The notes below the pieces were generated by a model. That model saw nothing but the letters and a program-made list of their open reading frames with translations. It made no database searches and was not told the origin of the DNA. The position numbers and the translations under genes are program-made. From Galeruca laticollis (Eukaryota > Arthropoda > Insecta > Coleoptera > Chrysomelidae), in the NCBI GenBank assembly GCA_963921935.1, contig OY998185.1, forward strand, positions 27,930,487 to 27,994,486: 64,000 nucleotides of DNA, read 5' to 3'. Below, in pieces: positions 51,400 to 61,908 of this stretch (the first letter of the stretch is position 1; each line of letters starts with the position of its first letter).

Positions 51400-51911
51400 C
51401 CATATATTTAGTACTCCTATATTGCTGGTAGGGTTCTGGAGAAGGATGACGACCCAACAGTGTCGACATAGATACGACTGTCTCTCGTCATTTAGACCAG
51501 AAATGCTATGCGCATGACCGAGAATATACTACACTTGTTCACTTCCCCGCTACAGTCACAACTCTTGCGCACAACGCATCGTGTATGAATAAGTGAGGTA
51601 GAAGAATGCAGTTGCTGTCTCTCTTGGTGGGCAACACTTCCACGTACAGGCACTATATGGTCATCTCCCGAAATTTTTTCATTTTTTTAACTACTCATTT
51701 TTCTTTATTTTCCCTGATCTTTTTTGAAGAAATAATCTTTTCGTTTTGCCCTTATGATTCGTTTATTTCCTTCGTAGCTGCATGTTTTCATATTTTCGAC
51801 TTTTTTGTGTTTTTTCCTTTCCTAATCATTGAATGCTTTTGCATTTACTAAGACTATAATTGTAAAATGTACTTACAGATTAATATGTTTATCACGTATA
51901 AACTGTTTTAG
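51400..51911. other. Intron 3 end
   Basis: No gene recognised. Ends with the acceptor ACTGTTTTAG before exon 4. Confidence 0.5.
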
Positions 51912-52202
51912 AATTCATCGCTAAAAGAAGATAATGGTTCAATTTTTACAAGTGAAGATTTGAAAAAAGTCGCTAGGGAACGATCTGCGTCGTACATAGC
52001 AACGACACAAGAACATCTGAAACAAAAGGAATTGCTTAAACCCAGTATCCAGTCGTCAAGCACGAGTTGCATTAATGCTATTTTGAATACTGGAGTAGCT
52101 GATATTCTAAAAAGAGTGATCAGTAAGAGGCGTGAGATTATGACTCCCGATGACATGTCTTCAGTAACAAGAAGAAGTTTTTCGGAATGGGGTAGTAAAT
52201 GA
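51912..52202 (+). CDS. Host gene, exon 4 of 4 (terminal)
   Basis: Follows acceptor CTGTTTTAG; phase 0, 96 codons and TGA at 52200-52202. Reads S-S-L-K-E-D-N-G-S, R-E-R-S-A-S-Y-I-A-T-T-Q, a helical G-V-A-D-I-L-K-R-V-I-S-K-R, and ends R-R-S-F-S-E-W-G-S-K. The exon sum is 1194 bp (398 codons with stop), without frame conflict at any junction, which argues strongly for a functional gene. Confidence 0.82.
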   Translation, partial: NSSLKEDNGSIFTSEDLKKVARERSASYIATTQEHLKQKELLKPSIQSSSTSCINAILNTGVADILKRVISKRREIMTPDDMSSVTRRSFSEWGSK

Positions 52203-52500
52203 TTTTTATTTGTTAAATATTATTATAAGAGTAAATATCATGCGTCATGTATATATTACAATCATTGTGTTAAATCAAGAGATGTGTAAACTAGCTTTTA
52301 AATTTAAAAAATAGATTCCCATTATTATTTCATTCCTTCTTATTTTGTATCATAAAATGTAAATAAAGCATAATTCTAAAAATAGAACTAAGTAGATAAT
52401 CTATCTCTGTAAAAATTAATGTTCAATTTCACAAAAATTGTACAAAATTCATTTGATTATTACCAATGAATAAAAAAACAGACTACAATAATACAGATAA
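52203..52500 (+). other. Probable 3' UTR of the host gene
   Basis: AT-rich. Candidate polyadenylation signal AATAAA at about 52362 and another in ATGAATAAAAAAAC near 52466. The next 350 bp show nothing else. Confidence 0.5.
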
Positions 52501-52859
52501 ACATTGTTTTATTCTTCGAAAGTGAAGAGTCATTTCCGACGTAATTTTTTGTGTAGAATCCTAATCTGGGTGTAGCATTGGCCAATCCCGTCAGGTTTTT
52601 AAGATATTTGACGTTATGTAATAATATTATTTTTGACTACTTTTGAGGTTATGTATAAAAAGGTACATAATTATAGGAGTTTTGTTCTTTAGCTACATAA
52701 TTTAGTACTACTACCACACTCTTCAATTTAAGAGTCGCAGAATTTAGTTTTCATCAGCAAATTTGAAGGTGCGAGATATGTCCCAATAATGTCATTACCA
52801 CTAAACCTTTTTGAACAGACATTCTCCTACTTGGTATAAAATATGTATATGTAGGTACT

Positions 52860-53290
52860 CATAGGTTTACTGGGATCGCTGAGTACAAATATGAAGATGG
52901 AAAACTGGAATCTGAATTATCAATATGGGGAATTCGAACAACAATCTCACAAACAAGATCACACATCCACAAACTCGAAGTCTACATACCGTAAAATTAT
53001 AAAAATATTCATTAATATCGAAATTGTCGAATTTGGTGTACCACAATGAACTGTACTCGGTCCTGTACTATTCAACATATATTGTTTTCATTGCGATGCT
53101 CAGGACATATTTTGAGCTTTGCTGATGATACCGCAATATTTTATGATTCTGACACATGGGACAATTTAAAAGCAAAGGTTGAAACTGACTTCAGTAATAT
53201 AAATTAATGATTAGAATATAAATTATTAACAATAAAAATTTGAAAACAAATTACTTACGTTTTTCATGTAGCTCCTTTAGCTCGCCAACT
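52860..53290 (+). pseudogene. LINE RT fragment (+ strand)
   Basis: V-E-F-G-V-P-Q...T-V-L-G-P-V-L-F-N-I-Y at 53030-53085 and a frame-shifted F-A-D-D-T-A-I-F region at about 53115-53140, followed by D-N-L-K-A-K-V-E-T-D-F. RT domain 4-6 remnants with stops. Confidence 0.7.
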
Positions 53291-53379
53291 TTTAACGTAC
53301 TAATGAACCATTTGCAATTTTATCTGTAAAGAGTATAAAGTATATGAGGGTGAATATTTTAGATTTTTAATGGGGTAAC

Positions 53380-54470
53380 TTTGCACTGCAGCCTTAAGGT
53401 TAATTGTACCCCCTATCAGAGCTGCCATCGCTACTACTACAGCTCGCCTTCCAGTTCGAGGGCTCTAATGAACTCTAGTATTTGGACGGCTTCAAGAAGG
53501 TTAGATCCTTGCTCCTACAAGTTTCTTGACCGAAGCATTTTTGCGTTGGCTTGCAAGGACGAGGCATTCTAGAACTAGGTGATCTGAAGTTTCTTCCTCC
53601 CCCTCACATAATCTGCACTCGTCAGTTTCTGCTAGATATATTCTCATTAGGTGCTTCCTAAGGCGGCAGTCCCCTGTAAGGAAGACCGTGAGAAGATGTA
53701 GCTTATTTTTACTGAGATACAAATACTTTTTGGATCTAGCAGTATCAAAAGTCCCGCAGGAACTTTTTGGAGTGATTTAGCCTGGGAGGGCTGCCAGAGT
53801 GCTTCTCTTTAGGTTTCCTTCTTCTTCCGAAACTCTTTCTTATAGAAGCATTTTCCTACACCATAGATATTTTCCAGGCCAATAAAGGGCGTTTGTGCTC
53901 CTTTCCTGGGAAGTGTATTTGCCTCTTCATTTCCTTCGATTCCTGAGTGGTCAGGAACCCAGACTAAAGAGGGCCTGATTTCTTGCCCATTTCATCAAGT
54001 TTTCTTCGGTACTCCCATACCAACTTTGAGTTAATGACATGAGAGCTCAATGCTTTGATAGCTGCTTGACTATCAGAATGTATCGCTATGTCACATTTCT
54101 GATAGTTTCTAGATTCATTCCCACGCATGTTTCGATTGCAAGTATTTCTGCTCAAAAGACGCTCGGACAGGAGCCTAACAATAATGAGTATCTGGTACTT
54201 AATGCACAGAAGTTTACTGCCTAGGGTTATCCCCAGATATTTAACTTCAGATTTCAATTCTATGATTTCCCCGTTTAAAGATAGTGGTTTCATAGCTGGA
54301 AGTGTTCTTGTCTGGGTGAATATTCAGCCCCACTGACAAGCACCATTGCTTAATAATTTTGAAGCTCTTTTGTAATAAATCACACAAGGCGCTCTCGAAC
54401 TTGCCTCTGACTATTAGAACTATGTCATCAGCATAGCCCATACATTCAAATTCCATACAAGGGCATATAT
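53380..54470 (-). pseudogene. LINE with RNase H domain, C-terminal part
   Basis: Minus strand, three frames: G-Y-A-D-D-I-V-L-I-V (RT, 54400-54445), K-Y-L-G-I-T-L (54225-54250), I-H-S-D-S-Q-A-A-I-K-A-L (RNase H, 54040-54085), V-P-D-H-S-G-I-E-G-N-E-E-A-N (53930-53975), and C-R-L-C-E-G-E...H-L-V-L-E-C (53550-53620). R1/I-type architecture. Confidence 0.8.
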
Positions 54471-55369
54471 CAAGAGTGACTGCTCGTCACTCGCGCCGTG
54501 TCACATCCCGACTTTGCCCTATTCTCTCTTCCTATTTTTGTAATTATGCGCTGGACGGCAGACACTCTTATACCGAAAATTTCGCCCTTTTCCTCACCCC
54601 GCAATCCTATTTTTTCTATTTACTTAAAAAGTATATCATCTACGAGCAAGTTATGCATACATTTGCCATATAATTTATATATTATCTTCCATTTGCAGCA
54701 TCAATAACAATTTTCCATGCATTTATTAAAAAGGTATTCTATTCTAAAAACTAAAAGTTGAAACTTTTATAACAATATTTCTAAAGTTGAACGTTTTGGC
54801 TATCCTAACCACTTTGGCATCGGTGATTCATTTCTTGTGGATGTGGTGATCGGTAATTCAGTTTCGTCCGCCCTGAATCTCGAACCGAGATGCTATTCTT
54901 GACATCGTTCGCAACGTCACGATACGCAAGCCTGTGAATGCTCTATTTGCGAATACTTCTTAAAGTGCGATACATCAGCGCTCTGTGCCGCGAAACTCGG
55001 CCCGCGTGCACCTATATGTTGAACAATATTACTTCCTTGCTTTCTTCCCACCGCACCGGCGCGAGAAATGCAAAGTAAAAAGCAGCCAGAGTACAGGAAA
55101 AGCTAAGTTATATGTACAAAACAGATAACTTTTATATTTATTAATTGACACGATTGAACTGAATGCTTAATGCGCGTTTGCGGGTTTACTATGGATCGTG
55201 GAAGGTTCGTTGAAACAACAAATACAATGAACATTGAATGTGCAGAACACGCGCCGCACGCTCGCGGGGTAGAATTCTTGAGAACCTCTATTCTAATAAA
55301 CATAACTCTATAATCTTTCATTATTGTTTTATGTTTTAAAAAATTACCATAGAGTTTAAAAAAAAATCA
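54471..55369. other. Unassigned, partly GC-richer stretch
   Basis: 54790-55090 is GC-richer than its surroundings, with no ORF of note. Nothing recognised. Confidence 0.4.
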
Positions 55370-55920
55370 GGAAGTTTCCCACGAACATTTAAAATGATAT
55401 TTGAAAGAATTGGTGGATGTGAAGTGTACGTGAGTGATTTTTTAATATATGGATCAGACCAAAAAGAGCGTGATAGTTAAGTTAAAAAAGTATTAGACAA
55501 AGCAAAGGTATATAATATAAAATTTAACTTCAAAAATTGTAAGTTTGCAGTTGAAGTAAAATACTTGGACAATATTTTTTCAGATTTACAAAAAATACAG
55601 TCAATTTTATATATGGAGAAACCAAATAATGTAAAGTTTTTTTGAAAACAAAGAAACAATCTTTCTAATGTGGGGATGCAGCCAATTGAAACAAAACCTT
55701 TAGGTTCGAAATAAAGGGAAATTCACAGTAATAGTAGAAACTGATCACCGACCATTGGTTGTTAAGGTTACAAAAAATGTGGCTTCAAATACAAAAGTAT
55801 GATTTGCGAGTAAAGTATAATATAGGCAAAGAAATGTTCTTGTCAGATGCATTGTCTATAATTTTCAAACAGATTATTTTGTAAACCAATTAGCAGACAT
55901 TGAAGCGTATGTAAGTATGG
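55370..55920 (+). pseudogene. Ty3/gypsy RT relic
   Basis: F-P-R-T-F-K-M-I-F-E-R-I-G-G-C-E-V-Y-V-S-D-F-L-I-Y (the usual V-D-D is changed to V-S-D), V-K-K-V-L-D-K-A-K, N-F-K-N-C-K-F, K-Y-L-D-N-I-F. Several stops. Unrelated in orientation to the gypsy element that follows. Confidence 0.75.
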
Positions 55921-55922
55921 TA

Positions 55923-55923
<1 letters not shown>

Positions 55924-55979
<56 letters not shown>
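55924..55979. repeat. (TA)n microsatellite, about 28 units
   Basis: An uninterrupted TA run directly at the outer end of the left gypsy LTR. Length may vary between individuals. Confidence 0.95.
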
Positions 55980-55980
<1 letters not shown>

Positions 55981-55982
<2 letters not shown>

Positions 55983-56153
55983 AACAAAAACTGTATTATA
56001 TTTACTTATTTTTATTGTGAAATTTAAATGAATATGTTTATTATTTAGAATTTTGTTTTAGTTTTGGCTAGCTCAGTTTGTTTTTAATATTTGATTAGTA
56101 ATTTATTTTAATTAGATTATTCGGGAGCATGAAACCCATTTTCTCTTCGAGTC
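55981..56153 (-). repeat. Left (3') LTR segment shared with the right LTR
   Basis: The 173 bp beginning ACAAAAACTGTATTAT and containing TTTGGCTAGCTCAGTTTG and TTCGGGAGCATGAAACCC are repeated at 63828-64000. The inner part (from TTATTTAGAATTTTG) is nearly identical; the outer 60 bp differ. The LTR extends further right, but its far edge cannot be set because the partner is cut by the window. Confidence 0.85.
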
Positions 56154-58188
56154 CTGGCTTATTGTATGGTTATAATTGTTTAAATAAAAAGAAAACACAT
56201 TATTTGTAATAGATTTAATTTTCAATGCAATATTTATATTTAATAAAAATAATATGCGACGCCAATGGTTATATTGTACCTACTTATTGATTTTAATATC
56301 ATCAATGCGCATGCGTGAAAAACTAGTCATGCGCTTTAGCATAAAACGAACAATTCTTACATTAAAGAAGCATCTATATTTATACAAACATAGTTTGTTT
56401 GACGATGCAGATAAGTAAATGGTTCATAACAAACATAAAAGAATTTATATATATATCATAGTTATATATGATACAAATTGCTGTGGAAAGAAATTATTTA
56501 TATACATGGATAGAAATATATGGAATTATATACAGATGGACATGGTTATAACATTATAAAATTTCAATCACCAGATTTATGCGATTACAAGATGGCGTAA
56601 GTACATATTTTAATTTATATAAAGTTCGGCCTTTTATTAAATTTAACGATTTATGCAATGAATTCACTATACAAAGTCTGTTTCTTTCTTTTTTAGATCG
56701 ATCATATTTGCAAAAGTTTATCAATTTATGAAATTAAGTACTTAATTGATATTTTGAGTTTTTACACTGTTTATTGGCCAATAAATGATTTAAATACACT
56801 GACCTGTTGCTCTTGCATTGGGATGAAAGTCTCTGGATCCCAGGAACACTCCACTGAATCTCCAAAAAAACCAAAATTAACGAAAATTTCGCAGATTCTT
56901 GCCGAAAACTTGTTACAATTAACTGTGTATTATATTTCATAATACTTTAAAAGTTTAAATGTCTTAAAACCAGGAATATCTTTAAATTTTAGGAACACTA
57001 TCACATACACTCCTCGCTTCTTAATACCAGCTTCCGTTCTCCCTAAGCGTCCCCTCGATTCTCGACTTTTTTCAACAAAACAGTCTTTTGTTCTTTTCCA
57101 GGTCACTATTCCAAAGTTTATTTATTGATTCACAGTTTGTTCTGTCATCTTTTATAACCAATAAGATATTGTCTTTTGTAATCAGATAATTGAAACTTCT
57201 ATCACTTATCAAAAAATTTCATACATACAAATACATTAAAATTGGTTATACATAGATACACTTACATGGTACAACATTCAATATTATTATTGATAGTATA
57301 TTCTTGTTACACTCATATTAATTATAAATATAAATTCTCTTATGTTATTTGTCTATATGTCATTATTTGTTTATCTATGAAATCTATTGGATTATATTCT
57401 ATTCAATATTTATATTTGTTCTTATTCTTAAATTAATGATTATAATGAATTAACTATAATAATATTTGTTTTCATTTCAGATGAACAGCTGATTATGTTA
57501 TGAAAATAATCTTCGTCTTAGGCAACTTTATTTACATCATTACATTGGTTAGGCAATCTCTATATTTTGTGTTGTTATTGAGGTAATTCCTTATTTATTA
57601 TATTGTTATAGGCTGTTATTTAATATATCTTTATTTGATATGTTGTTTAAATTAAGAAAAGTGTTTCCTTTTTACTTGTTTTCCTTAATTATATTATTTT
57701 CATATATATTTCATACTAGCAACATATTTTTATAATACTAATTCTCTTATTATCTAAGATATCTGGTTCAATTCCCCTCAAATTTAAATTTAAATGATAT
57801 CCATACCCTGGATATTTATTTAAATTTCAATTTTCTTATTATAAATGATTGATTTTATTTTATTCAAAAAAAAATTTAACAATTTTATGGCATAATCTTA
57901 CTTTCTTTAACTTTGTTTCTCAAATATTTGTTCACATATTTCCTACTACAAAATCTATTTCTTTCAATAACTGTCTCCTAATTATTTCCTTAAAATACAC
58001 TTGATTAAGATCAATGTCAATTTATATTTTTAATATTACTTCATATAATACTTCTTTATTATCATTTCTTCCTAACATCCACTTATATATCAACTTATTT
58101 CTTTGTAATTACATTATACTTCTATATACTCCTCATATCATATTTCTTTTCAATATTCATAATTCAATATACTTAATTATTTCTTAAA

Positions 58189-58231
<43 letters not shown>

Positions 58232-58771
58232 ATATCAACTTCCTTATTCCTTCCTGTATTTTCAAGTAATCTATAAGATTCTAATTGACATTAAACATTA
58301 CCTCCTATATTTTTAATCCATATCATTCATTATTATCCTTTCCTATCCTTTATTACTTGCATCTTATTTCCTTATTTAAAAAATGTGAACTTCAATTTGA
58401 TACTTGAGTTATTCTTATTTTATCCCCTCTATCCTATATTTTCATATTTTCCTTCTATTTAAAGCCAGTATTTCTTATAAATTGTTTTCTTTATTTGTTA
58501 TATATATTGATTTGCCATATTCAAATTTTCTAAAACGGTTTTCATTATAAGTTTTACCTAATAAATTTTTCTTTATATTATATTATATTTATTTTTTTAG
58601 GTTCTGAAGAAACAAACGTGATGAATTTAATTGGATCATCAGCTGCCAAATGGAAAACAAAACTCTATCTACTATCTAATTATCTTTGTACATTACCTAA
58701 TATTAAATTTTAAATCTATCCTTATGACTATCATTTCCTTTTTTAAAATATTATTCGTAACATAACATCAT
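56154..58771. other. Long AT-rich noncoding region between LTR segment and pol
   Basis: Either a very long LTR or 3' noncoding sequence. A purine-rich AAAAAAGGAAATGATAG on the minus strand near 58732 could be the polypurine tract, in which case the LTR is about 2.7 kb. An AT run of 38 bp lies at 58192-58229. No ORF with family similarity. Confidence 0.45.
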
Positions 58772-61240
58772 CTATTCATAATATCTATATACATGTTCTA
58801 CATTGAACACTCCCCTTTCTAATTGTGTACCTGGATAGAATAAGCGATAACTATTTTGAGCATCACTATTGTCGACTACATATGGCCCTTCAAATGGTGA
58901 TAATAACTTTTTACATTGATTTTCACCTTTCTTTGGTGTTCTTAAAGATCTTACTAGGACTAAATCTCCTTTTTCAAATCTAATCTTCTTATTATTTTTG
59001 TTTCCTTTTCTTTTAATAAATCTTATAGCACTTCTCTCCAAATTCTTGCTTACTTTATCCAAAACTTGAGACATATCCCATTCTCTCTGTATTATCCATT
59101 CACGTTCTGGAGGTATTCCTTTCAAAATAAATTGTGGACATTCTTCAGTAACTCCATTAGGTAATTGATTTAAAAATTTCTCGACTTGATTTAGATTTTC
59201 TTCCCATAAATTGTGTCTATTATTACATAAAATCCTTAAATACTTAACAACTTCTTTGATATACCTCTCAGCTGGATTAGATAAAGGTCTTCTTATACTT
59301 ATGAAATTCATTTTAATATTATGATTTCTACACAAACGTTTGACTTTTTCACTCACAAAGTAAGTAGCATGATCCAATATTAAGTTTTCCGGAGTTCCTA
59401 TTTCTTCTATAAAATTTTTCAGACAAGATATTACTGTGTTTGCATTGGTACGTTGACAAGGAAAAGTTCTTACAAATTTTGAAAATATATCCACCATAAC
59501 TAAAATATGTTTATTGCCTTGCTTGCTAGGTATTAATTGTGATATGAAATCAATAGCTACTATATGTAAAGGCTTGAGTGCTATTATAGGTTTTGGTCCA
59601 CTAATATGATGATAGTTTCTTTCCTTCGCCAACTGACAAATTTTACAAATTTTACAGATTTCTTTAACCAATGATATGTCCTTCTTTGCAGTGTAATTTT
59701 CTCTAAACAACATCCATAGTTTTCGAGATCCTATATGTCCATATTCCTCATGTATTTGTTTGAGAATTTCCTTAGCATATTCAGGTGTTATTAAATAAAT
59801 TTCCCTATCTTCCATCTTCTTATACCAAATTCCCTCGTTTTGAAATGCTCCTCTTTTACAAGATTCTTGTAAATTTCTCTGATCCTCCATTATTTTTTTC
59901 AAAGTAAACAAACCTTCCGTTTTTTGCAACCTATTTATGCCAATTTGGAATTGTTGATCCTTCTTCTTCATTTCTGTTTCACGGCTAAGAGCATCCGCTA
60001 CTATATTAGTTTTCCCAGGAATAAATTTTATTTCAAATTCATATTCCTGTAATAGAAGTATCCATCGATGTATCCTATTATTTGCATAGCGATTTTTAAA
60101 CATTGCTGTTAAAGCTGAATGGTCTGTTTCCAAGTAAAATTTTGCTCCTAATAGATAAAAACGTAATTTAGTTATGCAAAATACTATGCTTGCCATCTCC
60201 AATTCAGTAACTGAGTATTTTCTTTCATTGTTTTTCGTTACTCGGGAAATAAAACTGATTGGTACTTCTCCTTCCTCTTGTTCTTGCAATAAAACTCCTG
60301 CTAATCTATCTATGGATGCATCTGTTCTTAAAATAAATGGCTTGTCATATTGAGGATGATAAACCTGCAAATTTTGTAAAAATATTTCCTTGAGTTCTTG
60401 GAAAGCTTGTTCTCTTCTAGCATCCCATTTCCATTTTGTTTCCTTCTTGAGTAATTCAATTAATGGAATTTCCTTATTACTGAGGTCTGGTATTAGTCGT
60501 TTGAAGTAGTTGAGAATTCCCAAAAATCCTCGAAGAGTTTTGAGATTAGTCGGTGTCTTATATTCCCTTATGGTTCTAATTCGTTCAGGGTTCATTCTTA
60601 CTCCAGTAGAATTTAAAATATATCCCAAATACTGCACTTCTTTTTGGTAAAATTGACATTTTTCCATGTTCAATTTTAATCCTGCTTTTTCCAATTCTGC
60701 CAATATAGTCTTCAAATGTTCGTGATGTTGTTCTTCATTTTCTGAATATATTAATATATCATCGATATAGTGCAATGTAAAATGTTCATATTGGTTCAGA
60801 ACAGTGTGAAGTGTTCTTACCAATGCTGCACACGAACTCTGTAAACCAAATGGAACAACACAAAATTGGTATACCACACCATCAATCATAAATGCTGTAT
60901 ATGGACGACTTCTTTTATCTAATGGAATCAACCAGAAACTATGCTTCAAATCCAGTTTCGTGAATATGTTAGCTCTTGTAATCCTACCAAATATCCCCTC
61001 TACATTTAAAGGACTCTCATATTGTTTTTTAGTATATGAGTTGATATTTCTGGCATCCAGACATAATCTAATCTCACCTGACTTTTTTCGGACACATGTT
61101 ATCACACTTATATATGGAGAGTTGGATCTTTCTATAATACCATCTTGTATCATCTTTTCTAACTCCTGGTATACTTCATTTTTCAGCTTGTAAGGAATGG
61201 GATAGGTTTTTATTTTGAAATTACTAATATCCTTGTTCAT
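58772..61240 (-). CDS. pol: Ty3/gypsy RT-RNase H-integrase
   Basis: 822 aa. RT: K-L-D-L-K-H (Asp97), F-G-L-Q-S, Y-I-D-D at 158-161. RNase H: F-I-L-R-T-D-A-S, T-D-H-S-A-L. Integrase: zinc region H-E-E-Y-G-H-I-G...C-K-I-C-Q-L-A-K, catalytic A-I-D-F, L-D-H-A-T-Y-F (usual S-D-N-G replaced) and N-P-A-E-R-Y-I-K-E. Copies RNA to DNA and integrates it. The ATG at 61240 overlaps the protease stop; sequence similarity continues across this point, so the break may be a -1 shift or a one-base deletion rather than a true start. Confidence 0.93.
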   Translation of the reverse strand: MNKDISNFKIKTYPIPYKLKNEVYQELEKMIQDGIIERSNSPYISVITCVRKKSGEIRLCLDARNINSYTKKQYESPLNVEGIFGRITRANIFTKLDLKHSFWLIPLDKRSRPYTAFMIDGVVYQFCVVPFGLQSSCAALVRTLHTVLNQYEHFTLHYIDDILIYSENEEQHHEHLKTILAELEKAGLKLNMEKCQFYQKEVQYLGYILNSTGVRMNPERIRTIREYKTPTNLKTLRGFLGILNYFKRLIPDLSNKEIPLIELLKKETKWKWDARREQAFQELKEIFLQNLQVYHPQYDKPFILRTDASIDRLAGVLLQEQEEGEVPISFISRVTKNNERKYSVTELEMASIVFCITKLRFYLLGAKFYLETDHSALTAMFKNRYANNRIHRWILLLQEYEFEIKFIPGKTNIVADALSRETEMKKKDQQFQIGINRLQKTEGLFTLKKIMEDQRNLQESCKRGAFQNEGIWYKKMEDREIYLITPEYAKEILKQIHEEYGHIGSRKLWMLFRENYTAKKDISLVKEICKICKICQLAKERNYHHISGPKPIIALKPLHIVAIDFISQLIPSKQGNKHILVMVDIFSKFVRTFPCQRTNANTVISCLKNFIEEIGTPENLILDHATYFVSEKVKRLCRNHNIKMNFISIRRPLSNPAERYIKEVVKYLRILCNNRHNLWEENLNQVEKFLNQLPNGVTEECPQFILKGIPPEREWIIQREWDMSQVLDKVSKNLERSAIRFIKRKGNKNNKKIRFEKGDLVLVRSLRTPKKGENQCKKLLSPFEGPYVVDNSDAQNSYRLFYPGTQLERGVFNVEHVYRYYE

Positions 61241-61908
61241 TCCAACTTATGTATATACTTTGCTGCTATGCATACTTCTTTGTTGAAGAGTCTTCCATAT
61301 TTTGTCAATAACTCATCAATCTCCTTTCTATATTGTATGGGACAAAATTGTTCCTGTAGATCTTCCACGATTTCTATTTCATTTACTTGACATTGTCTTT
61401 CCTCTACCTCTTGTTCTTCCTTTTTGTCAAAAGTTATTATATTATCTTCACATACCATGTACCCCTGTTTATAATCAATAATCATCTTGTGATTGCTCAA
61501 TTCATCATTTCCCAAAATTACATCATATTTTAAATTCTTAACTACTAATAATTGTATTTTATAAGCTATATTTCCCAAATAAAAATCTGTGACTATGCTA
61601 CTATTTGTATAATATAAATTTTTATCATTCGCCCCTACTAATGATAGTTTCTTTGTATTTATCATCATAATATCATCTTTATTTAAATTGTCTACTATAT
61701 CCTGTTTAATTAATGTTACCTCTGAACCCGTATCTATTAAAATTCTACAAATAATATTTTGTAATCTACCCTGGATAAATATTAAATTAGGTTTTTCTAC
61801 TTTTTTACTATTATTTTCATAATCTATAATAAATTCTCGAGGATGTTCATATCGCGATGAATAGATGATATTATGTACGTAAGGACGGTTTAAGCAAAAT
61901 TCGCTATG
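61237..61908 (-). CDS. Ty3/gypsy aspartic protease
   Basis: The frame is open from 61908. The active site L-I-D-T-G-S-E-V lies at about 61720-61740 and the flap/late motif V-I-L-G-N-D at about 61510-61525. It is in the -1 frame to gag with a 19-nt overlap (61890-61908), and no ATG precedes the active site within the overlap. It is probably made as a gag-pro fusion. Confidence 0.85.
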   Translation of the reverse strand, partial: HSEFCLNRPYVHNIIYSSRYEHPREFIIDYENNSKKVEKPNLIFIQGRLQNIICRILIDTGSEVTLIKQDIVDNLNKDDIMMINTKKLSLVGANDKNLYYTNSSIVTDFYLGNIAYKIQLLVVKNLKYDVILGNDELSNHKMIIDYKQGYMVCEDNIITFDKKEEQEVEERQCQVNEIEIVEDLQEQFCPIQYRKEIDELLTKYGRLFNKEVCIAAKYIHKLE

